Shown piece by piece: positions 40,381-49,174 of a stretch of 64,000 bases of DNA; position 1 is the stretch's first letter, and every line of letters starts with the position of its first letter. The notes under the pieces are model-generated. The model saw only the letters and a program-made list of their open reading frames with translations, did no database searches and was not told the origin of the DNA. The stretch comes from Pseudomonas chlororaphis. GTDB lineage: Bacteria > Pseudomonadota > Gammaproteobacteria > Pseudomonadales > Pseudomonadaceae. The stretch spans positions 372,001-436,000 of the forward strand of contig NZ_MSCT01000009.1 of assembly GCF_001921865.1 (NCBI RefSeq), given 5' to 3'. The translations under genes and the position numbers were made by a program.

Positions 40381-40944
40381 GTGCACAAAGATTCCGGGCA
40401 GCGCGCTTCCGTGCTGCAGCATGTCAGTCAGAACGTCCGCCGCCTGCGCCACGCCGCCGAACTGAGCCAGAGCGCCCTGGCGGAAAAGTCCGGGGTCAGC
40501 CGGCGCATGCTGGTGGCCATCGAGGCCGGCGAGAAGAATGTCAGCCTCAGCACCCTGGACCGGGTGGCCGAGGCCCTGGACGTGGCCTTCAGCGACCTGA
40601 TCCAGGCCCCCGATGCCCGCGACCCGAGCCGCATCAACGAATTGGCCTGGGCCGGGCTGTTCCCCGGGAGCAAGGCGATGTTGCTGGCCAAGACCAGCGC
40701 CAGCCGCGAAGTGGAGTTGTGGGAGTGGCGCCTGGAGCCAGGCGAGCAGTACCTGGCCGAGCCGGACGCCGAAGGCTGGAGCGAGCAGCTGTATGTCTGC
40801 GAGGGGTGCCTGACCCTGGTCCTGGGCGACCGGGAGCGGCGCCTGGACCCCGGCGAGTTCTTCGCGTTCGCCAGCAACCTGCCGCACGCCTATCGCAACG
40901 ACGGCACCACGGCGCTGCGCTTCGTGCGCAATGTGGTGATCTGA
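40381..40944 (+). CDS. XRE-family regulator with C-terminal cupin domain
   Basis: A 187-residue regulator. The HTH domain (about 15-72) contains LSQSALAEKSGVSRRMLVAIEAGEKNVSLSTL, here cited by its core LAEKSGVSRRMLVAIE. A cupin_2-like sensor domain (about 100-185) follows, with PGEQYLAEPDAEGWSEQLYV and LDPGEFFAFASNLPHAY. The start is GTG 40381 (or GTG 40369), since no ATG fits the family N-terminus HKDSGQRASVLQHVSQN. It is divergent from the EamA exporter. Confidence 0.85.
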   Translation: MHKDSGQRASVLQHVSQNVRRLRHAAELSQSALAEKSGVSRRMLVAIEAGEKNVSLSTLDRVAEALDVAFSDLIQAPDARDPSRINELAWAGLFPGSKAMLLAKTSASREVELWEWRLEPGEQYLAEPDAEGWSEQLYVCEGCLTLVLGDRERRLDPGEFFAFASNLPHAYRNDGTTALRFVRNVVI

Positions 40945-41116
40945 GCACTGTTGCCTGGGCAACAGCGCTTGAACATTTTGTCGCTTTGAAATTGAAGCGG
41001 TTTATCGATAAATAATCGTATCTGGTTGATTTTTATAGATTATTTATTTCGGCATGACTCCTGCAATCTTCCTGTCATAGCGGACCTTCCGCATTCGACA
41101 GGACCTGGAGTCGGCC

Positions 41117-42005
41117 ATGACAGCCTCTGCCCAACCCACCCGTACCGCCCACATCATCCGTTCCGACGCCGAGGCGATCGCCGTCGCCAGGGCCCTGGCC
41201 GAACGTTTCGCCGTCGAGGCCAGCGTGCGCGACCGCGAGCGGCGTTTGCCGGTGGCCGAGCTGGACGAGTTCTCCGCCAGCGGCCTGTGGGGCATCACCA
41301 TTCCCAAGGCCTACGGCGGTGGCGGTCGACGAAGAGAACCGCGCGTTCATCGCCTTTATCGAGCGCGACAACCCGGGCCTGACGGTGATCGACAGCTGGG
41401 ACGGTTTCGGTCAGCGCACCACCGCCAGCGGCGGGGTCACCCTGGAGGCGGTGCAGGTGCCGCACAGCGCAGTGATCCCGGCCCATCGCGCGTTCGACGA
41501 GCCCACCGCCGACGGGCCGATTTCGCAGATCATCCAGGCCGCGGTGGACACCGGCCTGGCCGTGGGCGCCCTGGAAGAGGCCAAGCGCCACGCCCGGCAG
41601 TCGCGGCCGTGGATCGACAGCGGCCAGGACCACGGCTGGCAGGACCCGTTCACTATCGCCGCTATCGGCGACCTGGAATGGCGGGTGCACGGCACCGAGG
41701 CGATCCTGGAAAAAGCCGGCCATGCCGTCGACCGCGCCCTGCGCGAACCCAACGAAGACACGGTGGCCCAGGCCTCGGTGGTGGTGGCGCAGGCCAAGGT
41801 GCTCTCAGCGGAAAGCGCCTTGCTCGCCAGCAGCAAGCTGTTCGAGCTGGCCGGCACCCGCTCGGTGCTGGGCAAGCACAACCTCGACCGCTACTGGCGC
41901 AATGCGCGAACCCACACCCTGCATGACCCGGCGCGCTGGAAATACCACCTGGTCGGCAACTTCCTGCTCAACGGCGTCAAGCCGGCTCGCCACGCCTGGA
42001 ACTGA
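41117..42005 (+). pseudogene. Acyl-CoA dehydrogenase-like (SfnB type), internal deletion and frameshift
   Basis: The frame starting at 41117 encodes a normal N-terminus (to about residue 68, ending GITIPKAYGG). It then continues out of frame at about 41320 into the C-terminal part, read in the frame holding VDEENRAFIAFIERDNPG to HAWN* (stop 42003-42005). The central beta-barrel/flavin part between YGG and VDEE, roughly 100-120 residues by family comparison from memory, is missing. Full-length SfnB/DszC-type enzymes are about 400 residues. The remains cannot make a working flavoprotein as drawn; an assembly collapse is the alternative. It precedes a flavin-dependent monooxygenase gene. Confidence 0.85.
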
Positions 42006-42015
42006 GGAATCGCCC

Positions 42016-42519
42016 ATGAACGCATTGACCCATCCCGCCCAGTCGACCGCGGCGCATAGCGCTGATGAGCAGGGCACTGATGAACATAGCCCTGAAAAAT
42101 CCAGCGCCGAAGACCTGCGCCGCGCCCGCGAACTGCTGCAGACGACCCTGGCATTCGTCCGCGAGCAGGCCCGACCCTGGCCCGCCAGCGGGCTGGCCAG
42201 GGCTGTCGACGACCCTTATGTGATCAGCCGCTTCGGCGACCTGCTGATCCGTGTCGAGGTCGCCGCGGCCTTGCAGGAACGTGCCCACGCCCTGCGCGCC
42301 GGCACGCACGATATCGCCGAAATCGGCGTGGCCCGGGCCGAGGCGGCCATCGCCAGCCGCGAAGCCTTGCTGGCGGTGAGCACCGCCGAATTCGAATTGA
42401 CCGGCCAGCGCAGCCCGCTGCCCGCCGCGCTGGGCGAACCGTTGCGCTGGACATACCAGGTGATCGGCAACTACCGCCTCAACGGCGTGGTGCCGCCCCG
42501 TTTCAGGAGTGCTGTCTGA
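42016..42519 (+). CDS. Stand-alone C-terminal domain of acyl-CoA dehydrogenase type
   Basis: A 167-residue protein. After a Ser/Glu-rich N-terminal stretch (1-30), residues 31-160 form a helical bundle like the C-terminal domain of SfnB/DszC dehydrogenases, including ARPWPASGLARA, DPYVISRFGDL and LRWTYQVIGNYRLNGVVPP. The N-terminal and flavin-binding domains are absent. It has a clean ATG, sits 10 bp after the broken dehydrogenase and touches the monooxygenase gene by one base, so it looks expressed. It could be an accessory subunit or a decayed gene. Confidence 0.65.
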   Translation: MNALTHPAQSTAAHSADEQGTDEHSPEKSSAEDLRRARELLQTTLAFVREQARPWPASGLARAVDDPYVISRFGDLLIRVEVAAALQERAHALRAGTHDIAEIGVARAEAAIASREALLAVSTAEFELTGQRSPLPAALGEPLRWTYQVIGNYRLNGVVPPRFRSAV

Positions 42520-43937
42520 TGTCCCGTGAAATCCGTCTCAACGCGTTCGACATGAACTGTGTCGGCCACCAGTCGCCGGGCCTGTGGGCCCACCCGCGGG
42601 ACCGTTCCTGGCAGTACAAGGACCTCGAGTACTGGACCGACCTGGCGCGCATCCTCGAGCGCGGCAAGTTCGACGGCCTGTTTATCGCCGACGTGCTGGG
42701 CATCTACGACGTCTACCAGGGCAACGGCGAAGCGGCGATCCGCCAGGCGGCGCAGGTGCCGGTCAACGACCCGCTGCAACTGATCCCGCCGATGGCCCTG
42801 GTCACCGAACACCTGGGCTTCGGCCTGACCGCCTCGCTGTCGTTCGAGCATCCCTATCCCTTCGCTCGGCGGCTGTCGACCCTCGATCACCTGACCCGCG
42901 GTCGGGCCGGTTGGAACATCGTTACCTCCTACCTCGAAAGCGGGGCGAAGAATATCGGCCAGAAGACCCAGACCGAGCATGACGCCCGCTACGACTACGC
43001 CGAGGAGTACCTGGAGGTTTGCTACAAGCTCTGGGAGGGCAGTTGGGAGGACGGCGCGATCCTGCGCGACCGCGAGCGGCGGATCTTCAGCGACCCGAGC
43101 AAGATCCACGAGATCCGGCACTTCGGCCAACACTTCCAGGTGCCGGGCATTCACCTGTGCGAGCCGTCGCCGCAGCGCACCCCGGTGCTCTACCAGGCCG
43201 GCGCGTCGAGCCGCGGCAAGCAGTTCGCCGCCGAGCAGGCCGAGTGCGTGTTCGTCGCCGCGCCGTCCAAGGTGCTGCTGAAAAAGACCGTGGCCGATAT
43301 CCGCCGCCGGGCGGCCGAGGCCGGGCGCGACCCGGCGACGATCCTGATCTTCAATTTGCAGACGGTGATCCTCGGCGAGGCCGACGCCAAGGCCAAGGCC
43401 AAGTTCGAGGAGTACAAGTCCTGGGTCAGCTACGAGGGCGCCATGGCGCTGATTTCCGGCTGGACCGGCATCGACTTCAGCCAGTTCCGGCCCGACGAGC
43501 CGCTCAAGCATGTGCACACCAACGCCATCCAGTCGGCGGTGGAAGCCTTCTCCACGGCCGACCCGAACAAGGTCTGGACGCCCCATGAGCTGGCCGACTG
43601 GGTCGGCATCGGCGGCTTCGGCCCGCTGTTCGTCGGCAGCCCGGAAACCGTTGCCGACCTGCTTCAGGAATGGGTCGAGGACACCGACGTGGATGGCTTC
43701 AACCTGGCCTATGCGCTGACCCACGAAACCTTCGTCGACGCCGTGGAACTGCTGGTGCCGGAGTTGCAGAAGCGCGGCGTGTACAAGACCGAATACGCCC
43801 CCGGCACCCTGCGCGAAAAACTCTTCGGCGCCGGGCCGCGCCTGCCGGCGAATCACCCGGGCAGCGCCTATCGCGACCTGGCGGCCTTGCAGCGGCAGGA
43901 GAAGAAAGTCGCGTCCGTGCGGGTGCCGTCCCTGTAG
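42519..43937 (+). CDS. NtaA/SnaA/DszA-family FMN-dependent monooxygenase
   Basis: A 472-residue class-C flavin monooxygenase with the luciferase-like TIM barrel. It shows WTDLARILERGKFDGLFIAD, LTASLSFEHPYPFARRLSTLD, GRAGWNIVTSY, and the later PVLYQAGASSRGKQFAA that contacts FMN phosphate. Such enzymes use FMNH2 from a separate reductase to oxidise sulfonates, sulfones, chelators or related compounds. No reductase is seen nearby. The import cluster downstream may bring in its substrate. Confidence 0.9.
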   Translation: MSREIRLNAFDMNCVGHQSPGLWAHPRDRSWQYKDLEYWTDLARILERGKFDGLFIADVLGIYDVYQGNGEAAIRQAAQVPVNDPLQLIPPMALVTEHLGFGLTASLSFEHPYPFARRLSTLDHLTRGRAGWNIVTSYLESGAKNIGQKTQTEHDARYDYAEEYLEVCYKLWEGSWEDGAILRDRERRIFSDPSKIHEIRHFGQHFQVPGIHLCEPSPQRTPVLYQAGASSRGKQFAAEQAECVFVAAPSKVLLKKTVADIRRRAAEAGRDPATILIFNLQTVILGEADAKAKAKFEEYKSWVSYEGAMALISGWTGIDFSQFRPDEPLKHVHTNAIQSAVEAFSTADPNKVWTPHELADWVGIGGFGPLFVGSPETVADLLQEWVEDTDVDGFNLAYALTHETFVDAVELLVPELQKRGVYKTEYAPGTLREKLFGAGPRLPANHPGSAYRDLAALQRQEKKVASVRVPSL

Positions 43938-44032
43938 CCGCTGCCGCAGGCTGCGTTCGGCCCGCAGGGTCGTTGCGGTCTGCCGGACGCTGAAGGCCTT
44001 CGGCCTTATCGCAGCCTGCGGCTGCGGCTACA
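43933..44032. repeat. Inverted dispersed repeat, TGTAGCCGCTGCCG family
   Basis: TGTAGCCGCTGCCGCAGGCT is matched by AGCCTGCGGCTGCGGCTACA. It lies at the 3' end of the monooxygenase gene (overlapping its last codon region) and before the next operon. Confidence 0.82.
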
Positions 44033-44109
44033 AGGACCGCGTTTCGATCAAACACCCCCCCAGCCAGCGGACCACCGCACGCTTTTGCCCAAGGAACCGA
44101 GGACGATCC

Positions 44110-45096
44110 ATGAGCGTGCATGAACTCAAACGTCCGGCGGCGGATGCCCGATCGCCGGAACAGACTCCGCTGCTGCCCGATGTCCTGGCGCGGCTACAGC
44201 ACTGGGCCCAGGTAAGCCCGTTGCGCAACGCCTTGCGCCACAAGCGTCACGGCCATTGGTACAACTGGCGCTGGATCGACGCCTTGCGCGCGGTCGAACG
44301 CCTGGCCGACGGCCTGCGCCTGCAAGGTTTCGACGAGCATTCGCGACTGGTCGTCAGCGGTCCGTTCGAGCCCGACCTGTTGCTGCTGGCCCTGGCGGCC
44401 CACAGCATCGGCGCCCAGGTCGTGGCGGTCGACGACGAACTCGACGCCGAGGCGCTGCGCCAGGCGCTGTGGCGCCTGCAACCGAGCCATGCCTTCGTGC
44501 ACTCGCGCCAGCAGTTGCTGCGCTGGGTCGCGGCCGGGGAAAACAGCGTGGCGCCGCAGCTGTTGATCGCCCATCAGCCGCTGCCGCGTTTGCCCCAGGG
44601 CGCGCGCCAGCCGGTGCAGGCCTTCGGCGAACTGCTGGGCGCCGGCGAAACGCCGCGCCGCCAGAGCTACTGGCGCCATCCGGCCCACGAGTCGCAGCTG
44701 TGGAGCGAGGAGGGCACGGAGTGGCCGGAGGGTCTGGGCGTGCTGCTCGCCCAATGGCTGGGCAGCGGCCACAGCCTGGCGTTCCCGGAACACCGCGGCT
44801 CGGCCAGCCGCGACCGGCGCGAAGCCGTGCCCAGCGGCCTGTTGCTGTCCGCCGCGCGCCTGCAACGCCTGGCCGACGAGATCGAAAGCCGCCTGGCGCC
44901 CCCGGGCAGTTGGCGGCGCCGGCTCTGCGAATGGGCGCTCGCCCAGCCGCAGCGGCCGCTGCAACGCCTGATCAAGCAGCGCGTGCGCCGGCTCCTGGGC
45001 TTCCAGCGCCTGGATTACATCTGGCAGGCCCCGAGCGCCCCGGCGAAAGCCGCGGCGCCGGTGTGGCTGACCGAATTCAAGCGGAACATCGCATGA
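44110..45096 (+). CDS. Half-length AMP-binding (acyl-CoA ligase)-like protein
   Basis: A 328-residue protein. The first 120 residues resemble the N-terminus of long-chain acyl-CoA synthetases (HWAQVSPLRNALRHKRHGHWYNWRW, here reduced to the core ALRHKRHGHWYNW, then SHSRLVVSGPFEPDLLLLALAA-like text). No P-loop motif of the TSGTTG type and no adenylation core motif is visible. The C-terminal third is Arg-rich with short hydrophobic stretches (LLGFQRLDYIWQAP). It overlaps the LivG-type gene by 4 bp. Operons of this type normally carry a full ligase of about 650 residues, so this is a degenerate or reassigned relative. Confidence 0.65.
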   Translation: MSVHELKRPAADARSPEQTPLLPDVLARLQHWAQVSPLRNALRHKRHGHWYNWRWIDALRAVERLADGLRLQGFDEHSRLVVSGPFEPDLLLLALAAHSIGAQVVAVDDELDAEALRQALWRLQPSHAFVHSRQQLLRWVAAGENSVAPQLLIAHQPLPRLPQGARQPVQAFGELLGAGETPRRQSYWRHPAHESQLWSEEGTEWPEGLGVLLAQWLGSGHSLAFPEHRGSASRDRREAVPSGLLLSAARLQRLADEIESRLAPPGSWRRRLCEWALAQPQRPLQRLIKQRVRRLLGFQRLDYIWQAPSAPAKAAAPVWLTEFKRNIA

Positions 45097-45872
45097 GCGC
45101 CGCCGAAGCCATCCTCCATGTCCAGGATATTTGCCTGTCGTTCAAGGGGGTGAAGGCCATCGACCGGCTGTCCTTCGCCGTGCGCCGCGGCGAGATCTGC
45201 GCGCTGATCGGGCCTAACGGCGCCGGCAAGAGCTCGCTGCTCAACATCCTCAACGGGGTCTATCGCTTCGAGGCCGGGGCGATCGTTTTCGAGGGCGAGG
45301 CGTTGGTGCATATCGACCCGTTGCAGGCCGCGCGCCGGGGCATCGGCCGCACGTTCCAGAACAATGCGCTGTTCAAGAAGATGAGCGTGATCGACAACAT
45401 TCTGACCGGGCTGTCGCGGCACACCCGCGCCGGTTTTCTCGAACAGGCCCTGGGGCTGCCGCGGGCACGGCGCGAGGCCCAGGCCTATCGGCGGCGCGCC
45501 GAGGGCATCTTGCAGTTCCTCGACTTGCAGGCCCAGCGCGAGGTGCCGGTGGGCAACCTGTCCTACGGCCTGCAAAAACGCGTCGAGCTGGGCCGCGCGC
45601 TGATCGCCGGGCCGAGCCTGTTGCTCTTGGACGAGCCCATGGCCGGGATGAACGCCGAGGAAAAACAGGACATGGCGCGTTTCATCGCTGACATCAACCG
45701 CGACCTCGGCACCACCGTGGTGTTGATCGAACACGACATGGGCGTGGTCATGGACCTGTCCGACCATGTGGTGGTGCTCGACTACGGGCGCAAGATCGGC
45801 GACGGCAGCCCGGCCCAGGTGCAGGCCGACCCCGAGGTGATCGCCGCCTACCTGGGAGTGCCGCAGCCATGA
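45093..45872 (+). CDS. Branched-chain-type ABC transporter ATPase (LivG-like)
   Basis: A 259-residue ATPase with Walker A GPNGAGKSS, the LivG-specific GIGRTFQNNALFKKM region, signature LSYGLQKRVELGRAL and Walker B LLLLDEPMAG, followed by IEHDMGVVM. It overlaps both neighbours by 4 bp. With LivH, LivM, the binding protein and LivF it completes a HAAT-family importer whose ligand is unlikely to be a simple amino acid, given the cluster content. Confidence 0.93.
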   Translation: MSAAEAILHVQDICLSFKGVKAIDRLSFAVRRGEICALIGPNGAGKSSLLNILNGVYRFEAGAIVFEGEALVHIDPLQAARRGIGRTFQNNALFKKMSVIDNILTGLSRHTRAGFLEQALGLPRARREAQAYRRRAEGILQFLDLQAQREVPVGNLSYGLQKRVELGRALIAGPSLLLLDEPMAGMNAEEKQDMARFIADINRDLGTTVVLIEHDMGVVMDLSDHVVVLDYGRKIGDGSPAQVQADPEVIAAYLGVPQP

Positions 45873-46750
45873 GTTTCTTCTTCGAGACCCTGCTCGGCGG
45901 CTTGCTGGCCGGCACCCTGTATTCCCTGGTGGCCATCGGTTTCGTGCTGATCTACAAGGCCAGCGGAGTGTTCAACTTCGCCCAGGGCGCGATGCTGCTG
46001 TTCGCCGCGCTGACTTTCGTCAGCCTGCACGAACAGGGCTGGCCGTTCGCCCTGGCGCTGCTGGCGACGGTGCTGGTGATGGTCGCCGGCGCCTGGCTGA
46101 TCGAGCGGCTGGTGCTGCGCCCGCTGGTCAACCGCTCGCAGATCACCCTGTTCATGGCCACCCTCGGCCTGTCGTTCGTCATCGAGGGCCTGGCCCAGGG
46201 CCTGATGGGCTCCCAGGTGCGCGCGCTGGACCTGGGCATCGCCGACGTGCCGCTGTTCCTCGGACCGTTGATGGTCAGCCAGTTCGACCTGGTCGCCGCG
46301 GCCGCTGCCATCGTCCTGGTGACGGTGCTGGCGCTGCTGTTCAACAAGACCCGCATCGGCATTTCGCTGCGCGCGGTGGCCGACGACACCACGGCGGCGT
46401 TGTCGATCGGCATCGACCTCAACCGCATCTGGCAGATCGTCTGGGCCGTGGCCGGGGTGGTCGGGCTGGTGGCCGGGCTGCTTTGGGGCGCGCGCCAGGG
46501 CGTGCAGTTCTCGCTGTCGCTGGTGGTGCTCAAGGCCTTGCCGGTGCTGATCATCGGCGGCTTCACCTCGATCGGCGGGGCGATTGCCGGCGGCTTGATC
46601 GTCGGCGCGGCGGAGAACCTGGCCGAGGTCTATGTCGGCCCGCTGATCGGCGGCGGCATCACCCCATGGTTCGCCTATGCGCTGGCCCTGGCTTTCCTTT
46701 ACATCCGTCCCGCCGGCCTGTTCGGCGAGCGCGCCATCGAGCGAGTCTGA
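45869..46750 (+). CDS. Branched-chain-type ABC permease (LivH-like)
   Basis: A 293-residue inner-membrane permease with about eight helices. Signatures include GLLAGTLYSLVAIGFVLIYKA, FNFAQGAMLLFAA and GGFTSIGGAIAGGLIVGAAENL. It overlaps the LivG-like stop by 4 bp. Confidence 0.93.
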   Translation: MSFFFETLLGGLLAGTLYSLVAIGFVLIYKASGVFNFAQGAMLLFAALTFVSLHEQGWPFALALLATVLVMVAGAWLIERLVLRPLVNRSQITLFMATLGLSFVIEGLAQGLMGSQVRALDLGIADVPLFLGPLMVSQFDLVAAAAAIVLVTVLALLFNKTRIGISLRAVADDTTAALSIGIDLNRIWQIVWAVAGVVGLVAGLLWGARQGVQFSLSLVVLKALPVLIIGGFTSIGGAIAGGLIVGAAENLAEVYVGPLIGGGITPWFAYALALAFLYIRPAGLFGERAIERV

Positions 46751-46754
46751 GCCC

Positions 46755-47804
46755 ATGTCCATTCCCCTGACCCAAGAAACGGCGCCGCTGCTGCAGGTCC
46801 GGCGACACCTGCCCTGGGGCCTGGCCGGCCTGTCGCTGCTGGCCTTCGTCGGCGTGCCCCTGGTGGGCAACGACTATTGGCTCAATGCGATCCTGATCCC
46901 GTTCCTGGTGCTGTCCCTGGCCGGGCTCGGCCTCAACCTGCTGACCGGCTACACCGGCCAGACCTCGGTCGGCGCCGCCGGCTTCATGGCGGTCGGGGCG
47001 TTTGCCACCTACGGCTTCCTGCTGCGCCTGCCGGAGCTGGGCCTGCCTGTGGCGCTGCTCGGCGGCGGGCTGATCAGCGCCGCGGTGGGCTGGCTGTTCG
47101 GCCTGCCCAGTTCGCGGATCAAGGGCTTCTACCTGATGGTCACCACCCTGGCGGCGCAGTTCTTCCTGGAGTGGCTGTTCGTCAAGTTTCCCTGGTTCTA
47201 CAACTACGGCTCCTCGGGCACCATCTCGGCGCCGCGCCTGAGCCTGTTCGGCCATGACCTGAACACCCCGGTCGGGCGTTACCTGCTGACCCTGGCCTGC
47301 GTGTGGCTGCTGACCTGGGTGGCGCTGAACCTGGTGCGCAGCCAGGTCGGGCGCAACTGGATGGCGATCCGCGACATGGACACCGCCGCCGCGGTGATCG
47401 GCATCCCCGTGGCGGGCTACAAGCGCCTGGCGTTCGCCGTCAGCTCCTTCTACCTGGGCATCGCCGGGGCGTTGTGGGCCTTCGCCTACCTGGGCACCGC
47501 CAGCGCCGGCAGCTTCGATATCAATCGTTCGTTCCAGATCCTGTTCATCATCATTATCGGCGGCATGGGCAGCGTGGCCGGCAACTTCGTCGGCGCGGCC
47601 TTTATCAGCCTGCTGCCGATTTTCCTCAGTCACGCCGGGCAAGCGCTGTTCGGCGGCGCGGTGGATGCCGGGCAGTTGCAGAACCTGCAGAAAATCATCT
47701 TCGGCGTGCTGATCATCCTGTTCCTGATCAAGGAACCCGAAGGGCTGATCCGCCTCTTGCACAACCTGCGGCAACGGCTGGGCTACTGGCCGCTGCGCTT
47801 CTGA
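46755..47804 (+). CDS. Branched-chain-type ABC permease (LivM-like)
   Basis: A 349-residue permease with a longer hydrophilic N-terminus (about 1-20) and about nine helices. Family motifs are LTGYTGQTSVGAAGFMAVGA, FYLMVTTLAAQFF and GGMGSVAGNFVGAAFISLLP. The ATG at 46755 lies 4 bp after the LivH-like stop. Confidence 0.92.
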   Translation: MSIPLTQETAPLLQVRRHLPWGLAGLSLLAFVGVPLVGNDYWLNAILIPFLVLSLAGLGLNLLTGYTGQTSVGAAGFMAVGAFATYGFLLRLPELGLPVALLGGGLISAAVGWLFGLPSSRIKGFYLMVTTLAAQFFLEWLFVKFPWFYNYGSSGTISAPRLSLFGHDLNTPVGRYLLTLACVWLLTWVALNLVRSQVGRNWMAIRDMDTAAAVIGIPVAGYKRLAFAVSSFYLGIAGALWAFAYLGTASAGSFDINRSFQILFIIIIGGMGSVAGNFVGAAFISLLPIFLSHAGQALFGGAVDAGQLQNLQKIIFGVLIILFLIKEPEGLIRLLHNLRQRLGYWPLRF

Positions 47805-47830
47805 ATCCCACCCCTGACTAGAGAGACGAC

Positions 47831-49171
47831 ATGCGTGCATCCCTGAAACGTTCCCTGGCCGGCGCCGCGGCGGCGCTGGCGCTCCTCGGCGGCGCGGCGC
47901 CCGCGCTACAGGCCGCGCCGGACCAGCAGTTCTTCCCCCTGGCCACCTACCGGGTCGGCGCCTACGCTTCCAGCGGCGTACAGGTGTGGGCCGGGATGAT
48001 CGACTACCTGAACTACATCAACCAGGTCGAAGGCGGGATCAACGGGGTCAAGCTGGTGTGGCAGGAATGCGAGACCGAGTGGACGGCGGAGAAGGGCATC
48101 GAGTGCTACGAGCGCTTCAAGAACGGCCTGGACGGCGCGCCCGTGGCGATCTACTCGCCCAACGGCGCCCCGGCGGCCTACGCCCTGAGCGAGCGCGCCG
48201 AAGTCGACAAGATCCCCTTGATCACCCTCGGCTACGGCCGCACCGAAGCCACCGACGGCACGGTGTTTCCCTATAACTTCCCGGTGATGCTGACCTTCTA
48301 CAGCGAGGCCTCGACCCTGGTGAACTACATCGCCGAGCGCGAGGGCGGCTTCGACAAGCTCAAGGGCAAGAAGATCGCCACGGTCTACCACGACTCGGCC
48401 TATGGCCGCGAAACCCTCGGCCCGCTGAAGCTGCTGGCAGAGAAATACGGCTTCGAGAATATCCAGATCCCGGTGGCCGACCCGGGCAACGAGCAGTCGG
48501 CGCAGTGGCGCCAGGTGCGCCAGCAGAACCCGGACTGGGTGTTCCTGCGCACCTGGGGCGTGTCGACCCCGGTGGCGGTGAAGACCGCCGCGCGCTTTGG
48601 CTTCCCGGTGGAGCGGATCATCGGCGATATCTGGGCCAGTTCCAGCGAGGACGTGTTGCCGGCGGGCGCGGCGGCCAAGGGCTACCTGGCGCTGACGCCG
48701 TACCCGGCGGGCAGCGACTTCGAGATCCACAAGCGCCTCAAGCAGTACATCCTCGATACGGGCAAGAGCGACCTTGCGGACCTGAAGAATTTCGGCAGCG
48801 TCTACTACAACTCCGGGTTGGTGAACGCGGCGGTGGCGGTCGAGGCGATCCGCACCGCCCAGGGCAAGTTCGGCAAGCGCCCGCTCAACGGCGAGGAAGG
48901 GCGCTGGGGCCTGGAACACCTGAACATCGACGACGCGCGGCTCAAGGACATCGGCTACCTGGGCCTGATGCAGAACCTCAAGCTGTCGTGCCGCGACCAC
49001 GAAGGCGGCGGTTCGGCGCGGGTGCAGCAGTGGGACGGGGCCAACTGGACCCTGATCAGCGACTGGATCGCCGCCGACCGGGCCACGCTGCGGCCGTTGA
49101 TCGACGCGAAGTCGGCGGCCTTCGCCAAGGAGAAAAACCTCACGCCGCGCACCTGCGCCGGACAGGAGTGA
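47831..49171 (+). CDS. Branched-chain-type ABC substrate-binding protein
   Basis: A 446-residue periplasmic binding protein (Peripla_BP_6). Signal peptide about 1-29, cleaved before APDQQFF. Ligand-site segments are GAYASSGVQVWAGMIDYLNY, TEWTAEKGIECYERF and YSPNGAPAAYALSE. It is longer than amino-acid binders (about 370) and looks like the type linked to urea, amide or aromatic ligands. It shares the operon with LivFGHM-like parts. Confidence 0.9.
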   Translation: MRASLKRSLAGAAAALALLGGAAPALQAAPDQQFFPLATYRVGAYASSGVQVWAGMIDYLNYINQVEGGINGVKLVWQECETEWTAEKGIECYERFKNGLDGAPVAIYSPNGAPAAYALSERAEVDKIPLITLGYGRTEATDGTVFPYNFPVMLTFYSEASTLVNYIAEREGGFDKLKGKKIATVYHDSAYGRETLGPLKLLAEKYGFENIQIPVADPGNEQSAQWRQVRQQNPDWVFLRTWGVSTPVAVKTAARFGFPVERIIGDIWASSSEDVLPAGAAAKGYLALTPYPAGSDFEIHKRLKQYILDTGKSDLADLKNFGSVYYNSGLVNAAVAVEAIRTAQGKFGKRPLNGEEGRWGLEHLNIDDARLKDIGYLGLMQNLKLSCRDHEGGGSARVQQWDGANWTLISDWIAADRATLRPLIDAKSAAFAKEKNLTPRTCAGQE

Positions 49172-49174
49172 GTC

